A stretch of 64,000 bases of DNA from Bdellovibrio sp. NC01 (lineage in GTDB: Bacteria; Bdellovibrionota; Bdellovibrionia; Bdellovibrionales; Bdellovibrionaceae). Both the position numbers and the translations under genes were made by a program. How positions within the stretch are numbered: position 1 is the stretch's first letter; each line of letters begins with the position of its first letter. Shown here in pieces: positions 37,715 through 45,724 of this stretch. The notes under the pieces were generated by a model. It had not been told where the DNA came from. It saw nothing but the letters and a program-made list of their open reading frames with translations, and did no database searches. The stretch is from NCBI RefSeq assembly GCF_006874625.1, contig NZ_CP030034.1, forward strand, positions 2,418,001 through 2,482,000. The letters are read 5' to 3'.

Positions 37715-39406
37715 ATGAAAACTGATTTTGATTATGTCGTTATTGGTTCTGGTTTCGGTGGCTCAGTCATGAGCTGTCGTTTGACTGAAAAAGGTTACAA
37801 CGTTTGTTTGCTAGAGCGCGGTCGTCACTGGAAAATGCATGAATTCCCCCGCCGCCCGCAAGATATTCAAGACAATATGTTCTGGGACCCGGAAGATAAA
37901 AAATTTGGTCTGATGGAGTTCCGCGACACACCCGAAAGTGACGTCATGACTTTGACTGCCAGTGGCCTTGGCGGTGGCAGCCTGATTTACGCAAACGTTT
38001 TGTATCGAATGCCAGAAGAGTTTTTCCAATTAGGTTGGCCTAAGATCTTTAATCGCAAAACGCTTGATCCCTACTATGACAAAGTGATCGCAACGATGGA
38101 GGCGAAACCCTATCCCGTCGATACCGACAGTTATTATAAAAACACGCCGAAAACATTTGCACTGAAGAAAGCCGCTGAAGAAATGCCACAGAATCCTGAG
38201 GCAACGGCGAAACAGGAATTTGTGCTTCCTCCCCTTGCGGTCCGTTTTGAAGGCGAATTCCCAGGACATCAAACTTTGAATTCCCATGGTGCCATTCAAT
38301 CGAAATGCACGAAATGCGGTGAATGCGATATCGGTTGCAACATCCACGCAAAAAATACTTTAGATCTGAATTACATTCAACGTGCGCGCTTCTTGAAAAA
38401 CGCTGGCAAACTTGAAGTGAAAACTCAGGCTGAAGTAACGAAGATTGAACAGGTCGAGGGTCATTATAAAGTTACACTCGTTGTTCCAGAGTTCCCACTG
38501 CAAGAAATTGTCATCACAGCAAACAAAGTGATTGTGTCTGCGGGATCTGTGGGCTCATCGTCTTTACTTTTAAAAATGAAAGCCAAAGGTTATTTGCCAA
38601 AATTAAATAACAACCTTGGTAAAAAATGGTGTGGCAATGGCGATTTGCTGGGAATGGTTTTCGACGCAAAAAAACCGCTAGATCCAACGAATGGTCCCGT
38701 GATTACTGGTGCTATTAAGTATTCATTTAAAAATTATCCAGACGGTTTCCCGCACGGCATGTACTTAGAAGATGCGGGCTTCCCGATCGGCATGGCGTGG
38801 TACTTGTCAGGTAAAGTTCCACAATTCGATGGCATCACGGGCGTCTTTAAACTAGCGTGGCAAAATATTAAGAAATTCGTTTGTAAAACCTTTGGCATTC
38901 ACATCACACCGCAAATTAATGTCGGTGATGAATTTGCGCGCGCCTTGGATAAAGCGGACTTTGCCCGCCGTGCATTTGTTCTGTTGGGCATGGGCCGCGA
39001 TAGATCCGATGGCATCATTCGTTTGCGCGAAGATGGCCAAGCGGTGATTGAATGGAAAATGGATAAGAGCGAACTTCATTTCGAGCGCGTGCGCACTGAA
39101 ATGAAAAAGATCGCCGAAAATGTCGGTGGTGTTTTTGTCGAAAATCCCCTGACCTATTTGAATAAAGTCATCGCGGTTCATCCACTGGGCGGCTGCCCGA
39201 TGTCTGACGATCCTGCGGAAGGTTTTGTAAATTCAAAGGGTGAAGTCTATGGCTACGAAGGACTTTATGTGATCGATGGCAGTATTCTGCCAACGTCGAC
39301 GGGACCAAACCCGTCGCTGACGATTGCTGCCGTCGCTGAGTATATCGCAGATCAAATCCCCGTGAAGGTCAGACTGTCTGATTATTCCGCAGCGTCGGCG
39401 CAGTAA
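37715..39406 (+). CDS. GMC-family FAD-dependent oxidoreductase (cholesterol-oxidase-like)
   Basis: A 563-residue flavoenzyme beginning with the FAD Rossmann motif VVIGSGFGGSVMSCRL and LLERGRHW, a second FAD-binding segment TASGLGGGSLIYANVLYRMP, a four-Cys segment KCTKCGECDIGCNIHAKNTLD, and the C-terminal GMC end HPLGGCPMSDDP with IDGSILPTSTGPNPSLTIAAVAEYIA. The His in HPLGGC and the late Asn are the expected catalytic pair. Substrates in this subgroup include sterols and other hydroxylated lipids. No Tat or Sec signal is present, unlike secreted cholesterol oxidases. It ends four bases from the convergent thioredoxin/TPR gene. Confidence 0.9.
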   Translation: MKTDFDYVVIGSGFGGSVMSCRLTEKGYNVCLLERGRHWKMHEFPRRPQDIQDNMFWDPEDKKFGLMEFRDTPESDVMTLTASGLGGGSLIYANVLYRMPEEFFQLGWPKIFNRKTLDPYYDKVIATMEAKPYPVDTDSYYKNTPKTFALKKAAEEMPQNPEATAKQEFVLPPLAVRFEGEFPGHQTLNSHGAIQSKCTKCGECDIGCNIHAKNTLDLNYIQRARFLKNAGKLEVKTQAEVTKIEQVEGHYKVTLVVPEFPLQEIVITANKVIVSAGSVGSSSLLLKMKAKGYLPKLNNNLGKKWCGNGDLLGMVFDAKKPLDPTNGPVITGAIKYSFKNYPDGFPHGMYLEDAGFPIGMAWYLSGKVPQFDGITGVFKLAWQNIKKFVCKTFGIHITPQINVGDEFARALDKADFARRAFVLLGMGRDRSDGIIRLREDGQAVIEWKMDKSELHFERVRTEMKKIAENVGGVFVENPLTYLNKVIAVHPLGGCPMSDDPAEGFVNSKGEVYGYEGLYVIDGSILPTSTGPNPSLTIAAVAEYIADQIPVKVRLSDYSAASAQ

Positions 39407-39410
39407 AAGA

Positions 39411-41102
39411 TTATTGAGTCACCAGCGATTTTTTTAGTTCTTCCATCGCTGCAACTGTTTTCTTATTCGCCTCTAGTTTTGCTTCCGGTAAAGCTAGAGC
39501 TTTGTTCAAAGTTTCAGAGGCTTGTTTTTGTTGATTCAAGCCTTTTTGAATCTCTGCCAACATCTTCATGTTGTACAATTTCAAATCAGAAGTCAGTTCA
39601 ACCGCTTTTTCAGAATAAGGCAGTGCCTTTTCGAAATCTTTTTCACGGAAGTAGTAACCAGCAAGTTTCGTGTAGTAAACGTCTGATTTCGGATTTGCCT
39701 CGATCAATTGTTTTAGCCATTTCACGACGTCTTCTTTTTGACCTGCTTGTTTCATATAAGAAAACGCCGTCAACAATTGACCAGGACGAGCCACCGAAAG
39801 CTTCATCGCTGAAACTTCAGTCGCAAGTTCGTCCTTCGTGGCTTTCAAACGATCTTGGACATCGAGGAATTCATACGTGTTCGCAAGTTGCGCCAGAAGC
39901 TCAGCACGCTCAAAGCCCGTGTAATCGCCTTGCAAAGTGTTCGCGAAGAACGCTTTACGTTCTGCCGCTGTTGCCAAAAGTCTTTGGATTTCAGACAGAT
40001 TTTTATCAGCAATTGCTTTTGCTTCAGCTGGGATCGTCTTTTGTTCGCCTTTAAGGGCTTTCGCTAATTGCAAGCGCCAGTCCATCACTTCAGGCGATGC
40101 CGAATACACTGCAATCCACTTTTCCAAAGTCTTTTGATAAGCATCTTTAGTTTTAGCATCTTTTTCGAATGCTTCTTGTGCAACATTCACTTCGCTGACG
40201 GCCAACATCAAGCTGTTTTCATTTAATGGAGCTAGCCATTTCGCAGCTTCATCATATTTCATCGCATTGAAAGACAACGTCGCAAGAGTTTTGCGCGCCT
40301 CTTTATCGCCAGCTTCAGCTTTCTTCGTCAGTTCTGCTGTTGAAGCCAATTTTTTAGATTGCAGATCCGTCAATTCTTTCGCCAAAACGTCAGCCGTTCT
40401 GAAATCCAACAAACGCGCTAGTTCATCGCCATTGCCGTTCATTAAGATCATCGTTGGAATTGCGTGCACGTCGTATTTATCCGCCCAGATTTTATTATCT
40501 GCGCGATCAATGTTCACACTGACTTTGATCAATTTACCAGAAGCTTTAATGAATGCTTTTTCACCGAAAGTTTCAGTTTCAAGACGGATACAAGATGGGC
40601 ACCATGGAGCATTGAAATCAACGAGCACTGTTTTCTTTTGAGCTGCCGCTAACTTCAAAGCCTCTGCCAAGTTGTTTTCATAGAAGCCGTGTTTATTCTT
40701 TTTAAGTGCGGCTGGCTTTGCAACCACCGGCACTGCGGCTTGCACTTTATCAGCCGCATTCACAGCCGCGACAAGCTTGTCCGCTTTAATCACATAAGTT
40801 TCTTCATGCGACTCGCACACTGTGTTTTTGTCATCACAAACATAGAAACTTAATTTGAATGCTTGTCCTTTAGCAGAAGACGCGTCGAAGATGATTTCTT
40901 GCGCTTCTTTTTTAGTCGGCTCAACTGATTTGTCACCTATCGCTAAAGAGGCTGGTGCATCCTTATTGAAATGGAAGCCTTTATCGATATTACCGATAAT
41001 TTTTGTGCCTTGAAGTTTAAGATGTGCTTTACCGTCAGAAAGACGAGCGAAAGCTGTGAATGAAAAAGCTGCGAAAATAAGACTAATAAGAATCGTTTTC
41101 AT
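39411..41102 (-). CDS. Exported thioredoxin-fold protein with TPR repeats
   Basis: From ATG 41102 the product has 563 residues: a signal peptide (MKTILISLIFAAFSFTAFA), a DsbD-N-like beta domain with two Cys (FYVCDDKNTVCES), a thioredoxin domain with the redox motif WCPSC in VDFNAPWCPSCIRLETETF and cis-Pro in AIPTMILM, then a long helical region with TPR-like repeats (VYYTKLAGYYFREKDFEKALPYSEKAVEL). A periplasmic disulphide-handling role is likely. The start has no Shine-Dalgarno and is the last three bases of a perfect 12-bp hairpin; a GTG two codons upstream is the alternative start. Confidence 0.88.
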   Translation of the reverse strand: MKTILISLIFAAFSFTAFARLSDGKAHLKLQGTKIIGNIDKGFHFNKDAPASLAIGDKSVEPTKKEAQEIIFDASSAKGQAFKLSFYVCDDKNTVCESHEETYVIKADKLVAAVNAADKVQAAVPVVAKPAALKKNKHGFYENNLAEALKLAAAQKKTVLVDFNAPWCPSCIRLETETFGEKAFIKASGKLIKVSVNIDRADNKIWADKYDVHAIPTMILMNGNGDELARLLDFRTADVLAKELTDLQSKKLASTAELTKKAEAGDKEARKTLATLSFNAMKYDEAAKWLAPLNENSLMLAVSEVNVAQEAFEKDAKTKDAYQKTLEKWIAVYSASPEVMDWRLQLAKALKGEQKTIPAEAKAIADKNLSEIQRLLATAAERKAFFANTLQGDYTGFERAELLAQLANTYEFLDVQDRLKATKDELATEVSAMKLSVARPGQLLTAFSYMKQAGQKEDVVKWLKQLIEANPKSDVYYTKLAGYYFREKDFEKALPYSEKAVELTSDLKLYNMKMLAEIQKGLNQQKQASETLNKALALPEAKLEANKKTVAAMEELKKSLVTQ

Positions 41103-41129
41103 AGGCACATTAAAGTCAATGTGCCTATG
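41100..41129 (-). promoter_or_regulatory. Perfect hairpin ending in the start codon of the thioredoxin/TPR gene
   Basis: CATAGGCACATT and AATGTGCCTATG form a perfect 12-bp inverted repeat with a six-base loop. On the transcript of the minus strand, the final ATG of the 3' arm is the start codon. No T-tract follows, so it is not a standard terminator of the upstream PAS gene; sequestering of the initiation site is possible. Confidence 0.5.
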
Positions 41130-41146
41130 AATGTCTAGTCATTCCT

Positions 41147-41569
41147 TTATGCGGCCTTTTTGACGATCTCGCTTTGACCAGCGATTAAAATGCCGCTGAT
41201 TTGATCCTGATGAAAGATCGGCACCGCAAGGTCAACAAGGGTTTTAGCCCGCAGCTGCTCGCCCATGCTTTCGCGAACAAAGTAGCTTCGCTCTTTTGCC
41301 AAATCTTTACCTAGCAGCGCCCGCGCCGCTAAGGCTTTGAAGACCTCTAAGCCATCATTTTCGAAGTGATAAAGACTTTTGATATTGTAAAGACAAAGAT
41401 CCAACGGTGAATACGAAGTCATCTTCTTCATGTTTTCGTTATAGTAAATTAGATCGCCTTCTGAGTTCCACAGGCGAATGAGTTGTTGATCCTTTAAAAG
41501 CCTCAATGCTACGGGATCAACGGAAAGCTGACGTTGTTCAAGAAACGTCAGAAGAGCTTTCTGTGACAT
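41147..41569 (-). CDS. Stand-alone PAS-like sensory protein
   Basis: The 140-residue protein contains RLLKDQQLIRLWNSEGDLIYYNENMKKMTSYSPLDLCLYNIKSLYHFEN, LVDLAVPIFHQDQISGILIAGQSEIV, consistent with a single PAS/PAC fold (sensor strand, FxxhhG-like helix, then closing beta strands). There is no output domain. ATG 41569 is chosen because GGGGGA precedes it; the longer frame adds four residues. It follows the DHS-like gene and its terminator and precedes the thioredoxin/TPR gene. The partner or ligand is unknown. Confidence 0.65.
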   Translation of the reverse strand: MSQKALLTFLEQRQLSVDPVALRLLKDQQLIRLWNSEGDLIYYNENMKKMTSYSPLDLCLYNIKSLYHFENDGLEVFKALAARALLGKDLAKERSYFVRESMGEQLRAKTLVDLAVPIFHQDQISGILIAGQSEIVKKAA

Positions 41570-41655
41570 GCAATCCCCCACCGAACTCTAGAATACAAGC
41601 TCTGCCAAAAATTTCCTATCACGGGAATGAAATCTTAAAGAAAGCATCTCAAAAT

Positions 41656-41689
41656 AAAAAAAGGGCTTCCGTTGTAAGGAAGCCCTTTT
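41656..41689. terminator. Strong bidirectional terminator downstream of the DHS-like gene
   Basis: AAAAGGGCTTCC / GGAAGCCCTTTT, 12 bp with a seven-base loop, followed on the minus strand by seven T residues. It lies between the DHS-like gene with its repeat and the PAS gene, whose start is about 90 bases further on. Confidence 0.85.
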
Positions 41690-41715
41690 AATTTGTGTCT
41701 CATATTGTCGCAACG

Positions 41716-41773
41716 AAGTTGCTCCAGCTGCCGCGACTGCCGTGGCGGCAGCACTGCCCGCGTCCGCGGACTA
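41716..41773 (-). repeat. Post-stop GC-rich repeat, copy 2 (DHS-like gene)
   Basis: Begins immediately after the TAG stop (41771-41773) of the DHS-like gene and matches copy 1 after carD over 55 gapless bases with 40 identities. It contains the palindrome GTCCGCGGAC near its 5' end and the hairpin CTGCCG CCA CGGCAG at the same position as the imperfect hairpin in copy 1; GCAAC TTC GTTGC follows. It is then followed by a terminator. Confidence 0.6.
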
Positions 41774-42742
41774 GTGACCCATTACGTAAGCGAAGATCAA
41801 AGGTGCAACGATAGTTGCGTCTGATTCAACGATGTACGATGGAGTTGTTGGAGCCAATTTACCCCAAGTGATTTTTTCGTTCGGGATCGCACCAGAGTAC
41901 GAACCGTATGAAGTTGTAGAGTCAGAAATTTGCGCGAAGTAGCTCCACAATGGGATGTCTTCGTGACCCAAGTCTTGTTCCAACATTGGAACTACGCAGA
42001 TTGGGAAGTCACCAGCGATACCACCACCGATTTGGAAGAAGCCAACTGGAGCTTTTTTAGAAGCTGACATGTACCATTCAGCCCAAGTTTTCATGTACTC
42101 GATACCGCCTTTAACAGTCGTCGATTTTTTGATGTCACCTTTGATGATGTGACCAGTGAAGATGTTACCCAAAGTAGAGTCTTCCCAACCTGGAACAACC
42201 ATTGGAAGATTTTTTTCAGCAGCAGCCAACAACCAAGAATTTTTTGGATCGATTTGGTAGTACTGATTCAATTTTCCAGAAAGAAGGATTTTGTACATGA
42301 ATTCGTGCGGGAAGTAAGACTCACCTTTTTGGTCAGCTTCTTGCCAGTATTCAAGAACTACGTTTTCGATACGACGGATTGCTTCCTCTTCAGGGATGCA
42401 AGTGTCAGTCACGCGGTTCAAGTGTTTTTCCAAAAGTTTTTGCTCATCAGCTGGAGTCAAATCACGGTAGTTTGGAATGCGTACGTAGTGATCGTGAGCT
42501 ACCAAGTTGAAGACGTCTTCTTCAAGGTTCGCACCTGTGCAAGAAATCGCGTGAACTTTACCAGAGCGGATCATTTCAGCCAAAGAAAGACCCAATTCTG
42601 CTGTAGACATTGCACCTGCAAGTGTCACAAGCATTTGGCCTTTATTGTCGATGTGAGTTTTATAGCCTTTAGCTGCATCTTTCAAAGCGGCCGCATTGAA
42701 ATGACGGTAGTGATGTTCAATAAACTGAGAAATTGGTCCCAT
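41771..42742 (-). CDS. Deoxyhypusine-synthase-like protein
   Basis: From ATG 42742 (AGGAG upstream) the protein has 323 residues of the DHS fold: LVTLAGAMSTAELGLSLAEMIRSGKVHAISCTGANLEED, then VPGWEDSTLGNIFTGHIIKG and QISDSTTSYGSYSGAIPNEKITWGKL, which make the NAD/spermidine site. In eukaryotic DHS the catalytic Lys follows the GGG motif; here the segment is FFQIGGGIAGDFPICVVPML with no Lys. Bacteria lack eIF5A, and DHS-like bacterial proteins are thought to act on polyamines or small molecules. It is preceded by the methyltransferase gene and followed by the 55-base repeat and a terminator. Confidence 0.9.
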   Translation of the reverse strand: MGPISQFIEHHYRHFNAAALKDAAKGYKTHIDNKGQMLVTLAGAMSTAELGLSLAEMIRSGKVHAISCTGANLEEDVFNLVAHDHYVRIPNYRDLTPADEQKLLEKHLNRVTDTCIPEEEAIRRIENVVLEYWQEADQKGESYFPHEFMYKILLSGKLNQYYQIDPKNSWLLAAAEKNLPMVVPGWEDSTLGNIFTGHIIKGDIKKSTTVKGGIEYMKTWAEWYMSASKKAPVGFFQIGGGIAGDFPICVVPMLEQDLGHEDIPLWSYFAQISDSTTSYGSYSGAIPNEKITWGKLAPTTPSYIVESDATIVAPLIFAYVMGH

Positions 42743-42794
42743 TTGCGCTCCTGTTATTTTGAAGGTTCGCAAAGTAGCACGTTTACCTAAAAAC

Positions 42795-43850
42795 TCAAGC
42801 AGAGAATGGCTTTTGTGCAAGGATCGCCTTAGAGAAAAAACCCTGGTCGTGTCCAGTACTTACAAAGCCTGCCTGCGCGATCAGATCTTCCATCGGAGTC
42901 AGACTGTAGTTCTTATAAAAGGGCTCGTGAAAATCCACTGGAAATTGCTCCAAAGCCCACTCTAAGTCTTTGGCATCCTGCTTCTGCACAGAATCAACAA
43001 AGCCTAGATAACCGCCAGGCTTCAAAGTCCGCAGACTTTCCTCTAACACCTGACGACGGACTTCCAAGGGTAATTCGTGAAATAGAAAACATGAATAAAC
43101 GAAATCAAACTGTTTATCGCGGAATGGCAGCTGTTCTGCGGCCCCTTGAACAAAATCCATGCGCGTGAATTCCGCCAGATTTTCCTGGGCTTTCTTTAAA
43201 TAGGGCTCACTCAAATCCAGCAGAGTGATTTTGGCTTTAGGAAAAGCCAGTTTCATAAACCGCGACAGGCGGCCCGTTCCCGCGCCCACTTCTAAAAAGT
43301 GCAGACCTTCCCCATCGCCGGGCAAAACTTCTTTCGCTAGCGGAATAATCAAACGCCTCATCGCATCGGCTGCTCCTGAAAACAGGATTTCGACCTGATG
43401 TTCATAAAGCTCTGCTGATTTTTTAGTCAGATAGCCGCCGGATTGATAATGGAAATTTCGCTGATAATATTCTGGAACATCGCGCATGTATTCGCGTGCT
43501 TCATGATTAAACTCATGCGCCTCACGCTCGTTACGACGTTTAGAAATAGAAAAACCGTCGACAAGGATTTTCGGATAACGAAGAGCATGTTTACTTAAAG
43601 ATTCAGGTTTTAAAACTTCGACAGGATAAATGCCGCGGCTGATATTATCGCTGTCTTTGCGAAGCAGCTGATAAAGTTCCTGTGCTGATTTTTGCAGATG
43701 TTTTTTGACGAGATTAGGTTTTTTATCGTGGCGACTGCTTAACAGTCGCTCAATCAGTGGCAGACTCATCTGTTGCATCGTAAAATGAACAGAGCGAGCT
43801 AAAGAATACCCCAGTGCTAAATTACTTCGCAGCAGCGCCTTGCTTTTCAT
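42795..43850 (-). CDS. Class I SAM-dependent methyltransferase
   Basis: The 351-residue protein has about 170 residues of helical N-terminal sequence that I do not recognise (with many basic residues, KRRNEREAHEFNHEAREYMRDVPEYYQ), followed by a class I methyltransferase core: motif I LHFLEVGAGTGRLSRFM, acidic motif II ITLLDLSEPYLKKAQENL, motif III FVQGAAEQLPF and motif IV FDFVYSCFLFHELP. The substrate is unknown. It overlaps the preceding small membrane protein gene by 29 bases and lies 52 bases before the DHS-like gene. Confidence 0.9.
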   Translation of the reverse strand: MKSKALLRSNLALGYSLARSVHFTMQQMSLPLIERLLSSRHDKKPNLVKKHLQKSAQELYQLLRKDSDNISRGIYPVEVLKPESLSKHALRYPKILVDGFSISKRRNEREAHEFNHEAREYMRDVPEYYQRNFHYQSGGYLTKKSAELYEHQVEILFSGAADAMRRLIIPLAKEVLPGDGEGLHFLEVGAGTGRLSRFMKLAFPKAKITLLDLSEPYLKKAQENLAEFTRMDFVQGAAEQLPFRDKQFDFVYSCFLFHELPLEVRRQVLEESLRTLKPGGYLGFVDSVQKQDAKDLEWALEQFPVDFHEPFYKNYSLTPMEDLIAQAGFVSTGHDQGFFSKAILAQKPFSA

Positions 43851-43956
43851 TGACCACCTTCTTTTGTTGCGCCCAATGTCTAAATGTTAACCCTAGCATG
43901 ACGAATCCGGCAATAACAACCAGACCGACGATGGTGAACCACGCAGCTACTAACAT
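43822..43956 (-). CDS. 44-residue single-pass membrane protein
   Basis: A short frame starting at ATG 43956 encodes 44 residues: a hydrophobic helix (WFTIVGLVVIAGFVMLGLTF) followed by a basic, polar tail (RHWAQQKKVVNEKQ) ending AAAK. AAGGAG sits seven bases before the ATG, a strong ribosome-binding site. The frame overlaps the tcdA stop by seven bases and the methyltransferase start by 29 bases, the pattern of translationally coupled operon genes. The tail should face the cytoplasm by the positive-inside rule. No family recognised, but signal and position make it a real gene. Confidence 0.75.
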   Translation of the reverse strand: MLVAAWFTIVGLVVIAGFVMLGLTFRHWAQQKKVVNEKQGAAAK

Positions 43957-44816
43957 GAGACTGCTCCTTCTTTTTTCGCTTCTGCATGAACTTCATTCAC
44001 GATATGCGACGCCATAACCAAACCAAATGAACCCGTGATAAAACTTGCAGAACCATAGATCATGTTACGGTTGTCACAGCCATGGAAATCATTTGTTTTT
44101 GGGCACACGCACTTAAAGCCCATACCTTTATCGTATTTCAACTCTTCCGGCATCATCACCGGCTCGTCAGAAAACACACATGGAATACCAAAATGCTTTT
44201 CTGGGAAATCGTATTTTTGACGAAGAATTTTACGCAATTGATGAGCTAGAGGACACGTGTGTGTCTCTGCCAAATCTTTTTTCTGAATACGAAGAGGATC
44301 TAATTTCGCTGCCGATCCTGCTGAGGTAATGACTTTGATATTTTCTTTCACACACGTTGCAAGCAAGTGCGCTTTCGCCGTCAAGTTGTCGATCGCATCG
44401 ATCAAGAAATCAGGTTTCACTTCAAGCATCTTGTCGGAATTTTCAGCGTTATAGAATTCAGAAATCACTGTGACTTTTGCTTGCGGATTGATTTTGCGTA
44501 AACGCTCGCCCATCACTTCGGCTTTCTTTTTGCCGACCATGCCTTGAACCGCATGCAACTGACGATTTGTGTTTGTGATACAAACTTCGTCGAAATCGAC
44601 GATTGTGATGTGACCAACGCCCGAACGCGCCAAGGCTTCCGCTGCCCACGAACCCACTCCACCGATACCAACGACCATCACGTGTGTGCTCATCAATTTG
44701 CGCATCGCTGGATCGCCAACAAGGCGGCCCATACGGTCAAAACGACGGTGCAAAACGTATTCGGTTTCTGGCGGCTGTTGTAGCTCAGGTGCTACGGCAG
44801 TTTGTGTGTTTTCCAT
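43950..44816 (-). CDS. tcdA: tRNA threonylcarbamoyladenosine dehydratase
   Basis: TcdA (CsdL), a ThiF/E1-like enzyme, uses ATP to cyclise the t6A modification at position 37 of tRNAs. The 288-residue protein has RRFDRMGRLVGDPAMRKL, the nucleotide-binding VVGIGGVGSWAAEALARSGVG, VDFDEVCITNTNRQLHA and LIDAIDNLTAKAHLL. The C-terminal region has several Cys (CVCPKTNDFHGCDN) that may bind metal. Length is typical. It starts two bases after the tatD stop and overlaps the 44-residue membrane protein gene. Confidence 0.93.
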   Translation of the reverse strand: MENTQTAVAPELQQPPETEYVLHRRFDRMGRLVGDPAMRKLMSTHVMVVGIGGVGSWAAEALARSGVGHITIVDFDEVCITNTNRQLHAVQGMVGKKKAEVMGERLRKINPQAKVTVISEFYNAENSDKMLEVKPDFLIDAIDNLTAKAHLLATCVKENIKVITSAGSAAKLDPLRIQKKDLAETHTCPLAHQLRKILRQKYDFPEKHFGIPCVFSDEPVMMPEELKYDKGMGFKCVCPKTNDFHGCDNRNMIYGSASFITGSFGLVMASHIVNEVHAEAKKEGAVSC

Positions 44817-44818
44817 TC

Positions 44819-45616
44819 TTACGTGTCTCCAAAAAGACGGTGAAAATTCCCTGTAGTGATATCTAATATTTCCAGGGGATCAAGTGATTTTAACTCCCCT
44901 ATAGTCTTTGCCACTTCCCAAATGCTTTCAGGTGGATTTAAGCGACCTTGATACAAAGGCGGCGCCTGATCCGGGCTGTCACTTTCAATCAATAAGAACT
45001 CCAAAGGGATCTCGCGGACTGCTTGGTGAAGCTTTTGGTTATCGGGACGAGCTACGGGGCCCCCAACAGACAGATAAAGACCACGATTTAGGAAATCCTG
45101 AGCCTTCGCTGCACTGCCGTTGAAGGAGTGTACCATGCCTTTTTGTTCTGGAAGCCCAAACAGGTCCATAATCCTAAGAGCAAAATCGTGAGCCTGCACC
45201 AAATGCAGAACCATCGGCTTGTGAGCGAGCTGTGCTAATTCCAATTGCGCTTCAAAAACCGTGATCTGACGGTCTTGAGAATCCTTCATAATGTGCGGGC
45301 GAAAATCCAAACCAGCTTCACCCAAACCTTTTGCTTGAGGAAGCTGTGTCGCCAAAAGATCAAGAGCCTGCTCACACGCCTCTTCGTCGTGATCGACAAC
45401 CCAATACGGATGCAATCCAAAACACAAGCCAATGTGCTTTGGATAACGTGCTTTCAGAGCTTTCTGTTTTTCCCAATCCTCGGGCCCCACTCCGCCTTGC
45501 ATGAAGAAATGAATGCCTTTTTGGCGCGCTTCTTCGATGATCTGATCTTGCTGACCATCCCATCGTGCATCTGCCAGATGCCCGTGAGCATCGACCCAAC
45601 TTCCAAAAGCCACCAT
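44819..45616 (-). CDS. TatD-family metal-dependent hydrolase
   Basis: A 265-residue TIM-barrel hydrolase of the TatD DNase group. Metal ligands are seen as WVDAHGHL at the N-terminus, GLGEAGLDF (Glu), PMVLHLVQAHD and MVHSFNG, and LLIESDSPDQAP near the end. Family members have 3'-5' DNase or deacylase activity on aminoacyl-tRNA. The ATG has GGAGGAAAT immediately upstream. It is the first gene of the minus-strand series tatD, tcdA, membrane peptide, methyltransferase. Compared with standard TatD it carries a slightly divergent first metal motif (DAHGHL for D(S/A)HCHL). Confidence 0.87.
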   Translation of the reverse strand: MVAFGSWVDAHGHLADARWDGQQDQIIEEARQKGIHFFMQGGVGPEDWEKQKALKARYPKHIGLCFGLHPYWVVDHDEEACEQALDLLATQLPQAKGLGEAGLDFRPHIMKDSQDRQITVFEAQLELAQLAHKPMVLHLVQAHDFALRIMDLFGLPEQKGMVHSFNGSAAKAQDFLNRGLYLSVGGPVARPDNQKLHQAVREIPLEFLLIESDSPDQAPPLYQGRLNPPESIWEVAKTIGELKSLDPLEILDITTGNFHRLFGDT

Positions 45617-45724
45617 ATTTCCTCCGTCCGCTCAGCTAGACTTTCATCCTTGAAAACGTCTCATAAAAACTCGACTCGAACAAGGCTCGACTGACGCCGA
45701 TATGTCACAGGTGAAGGAGTGTGT

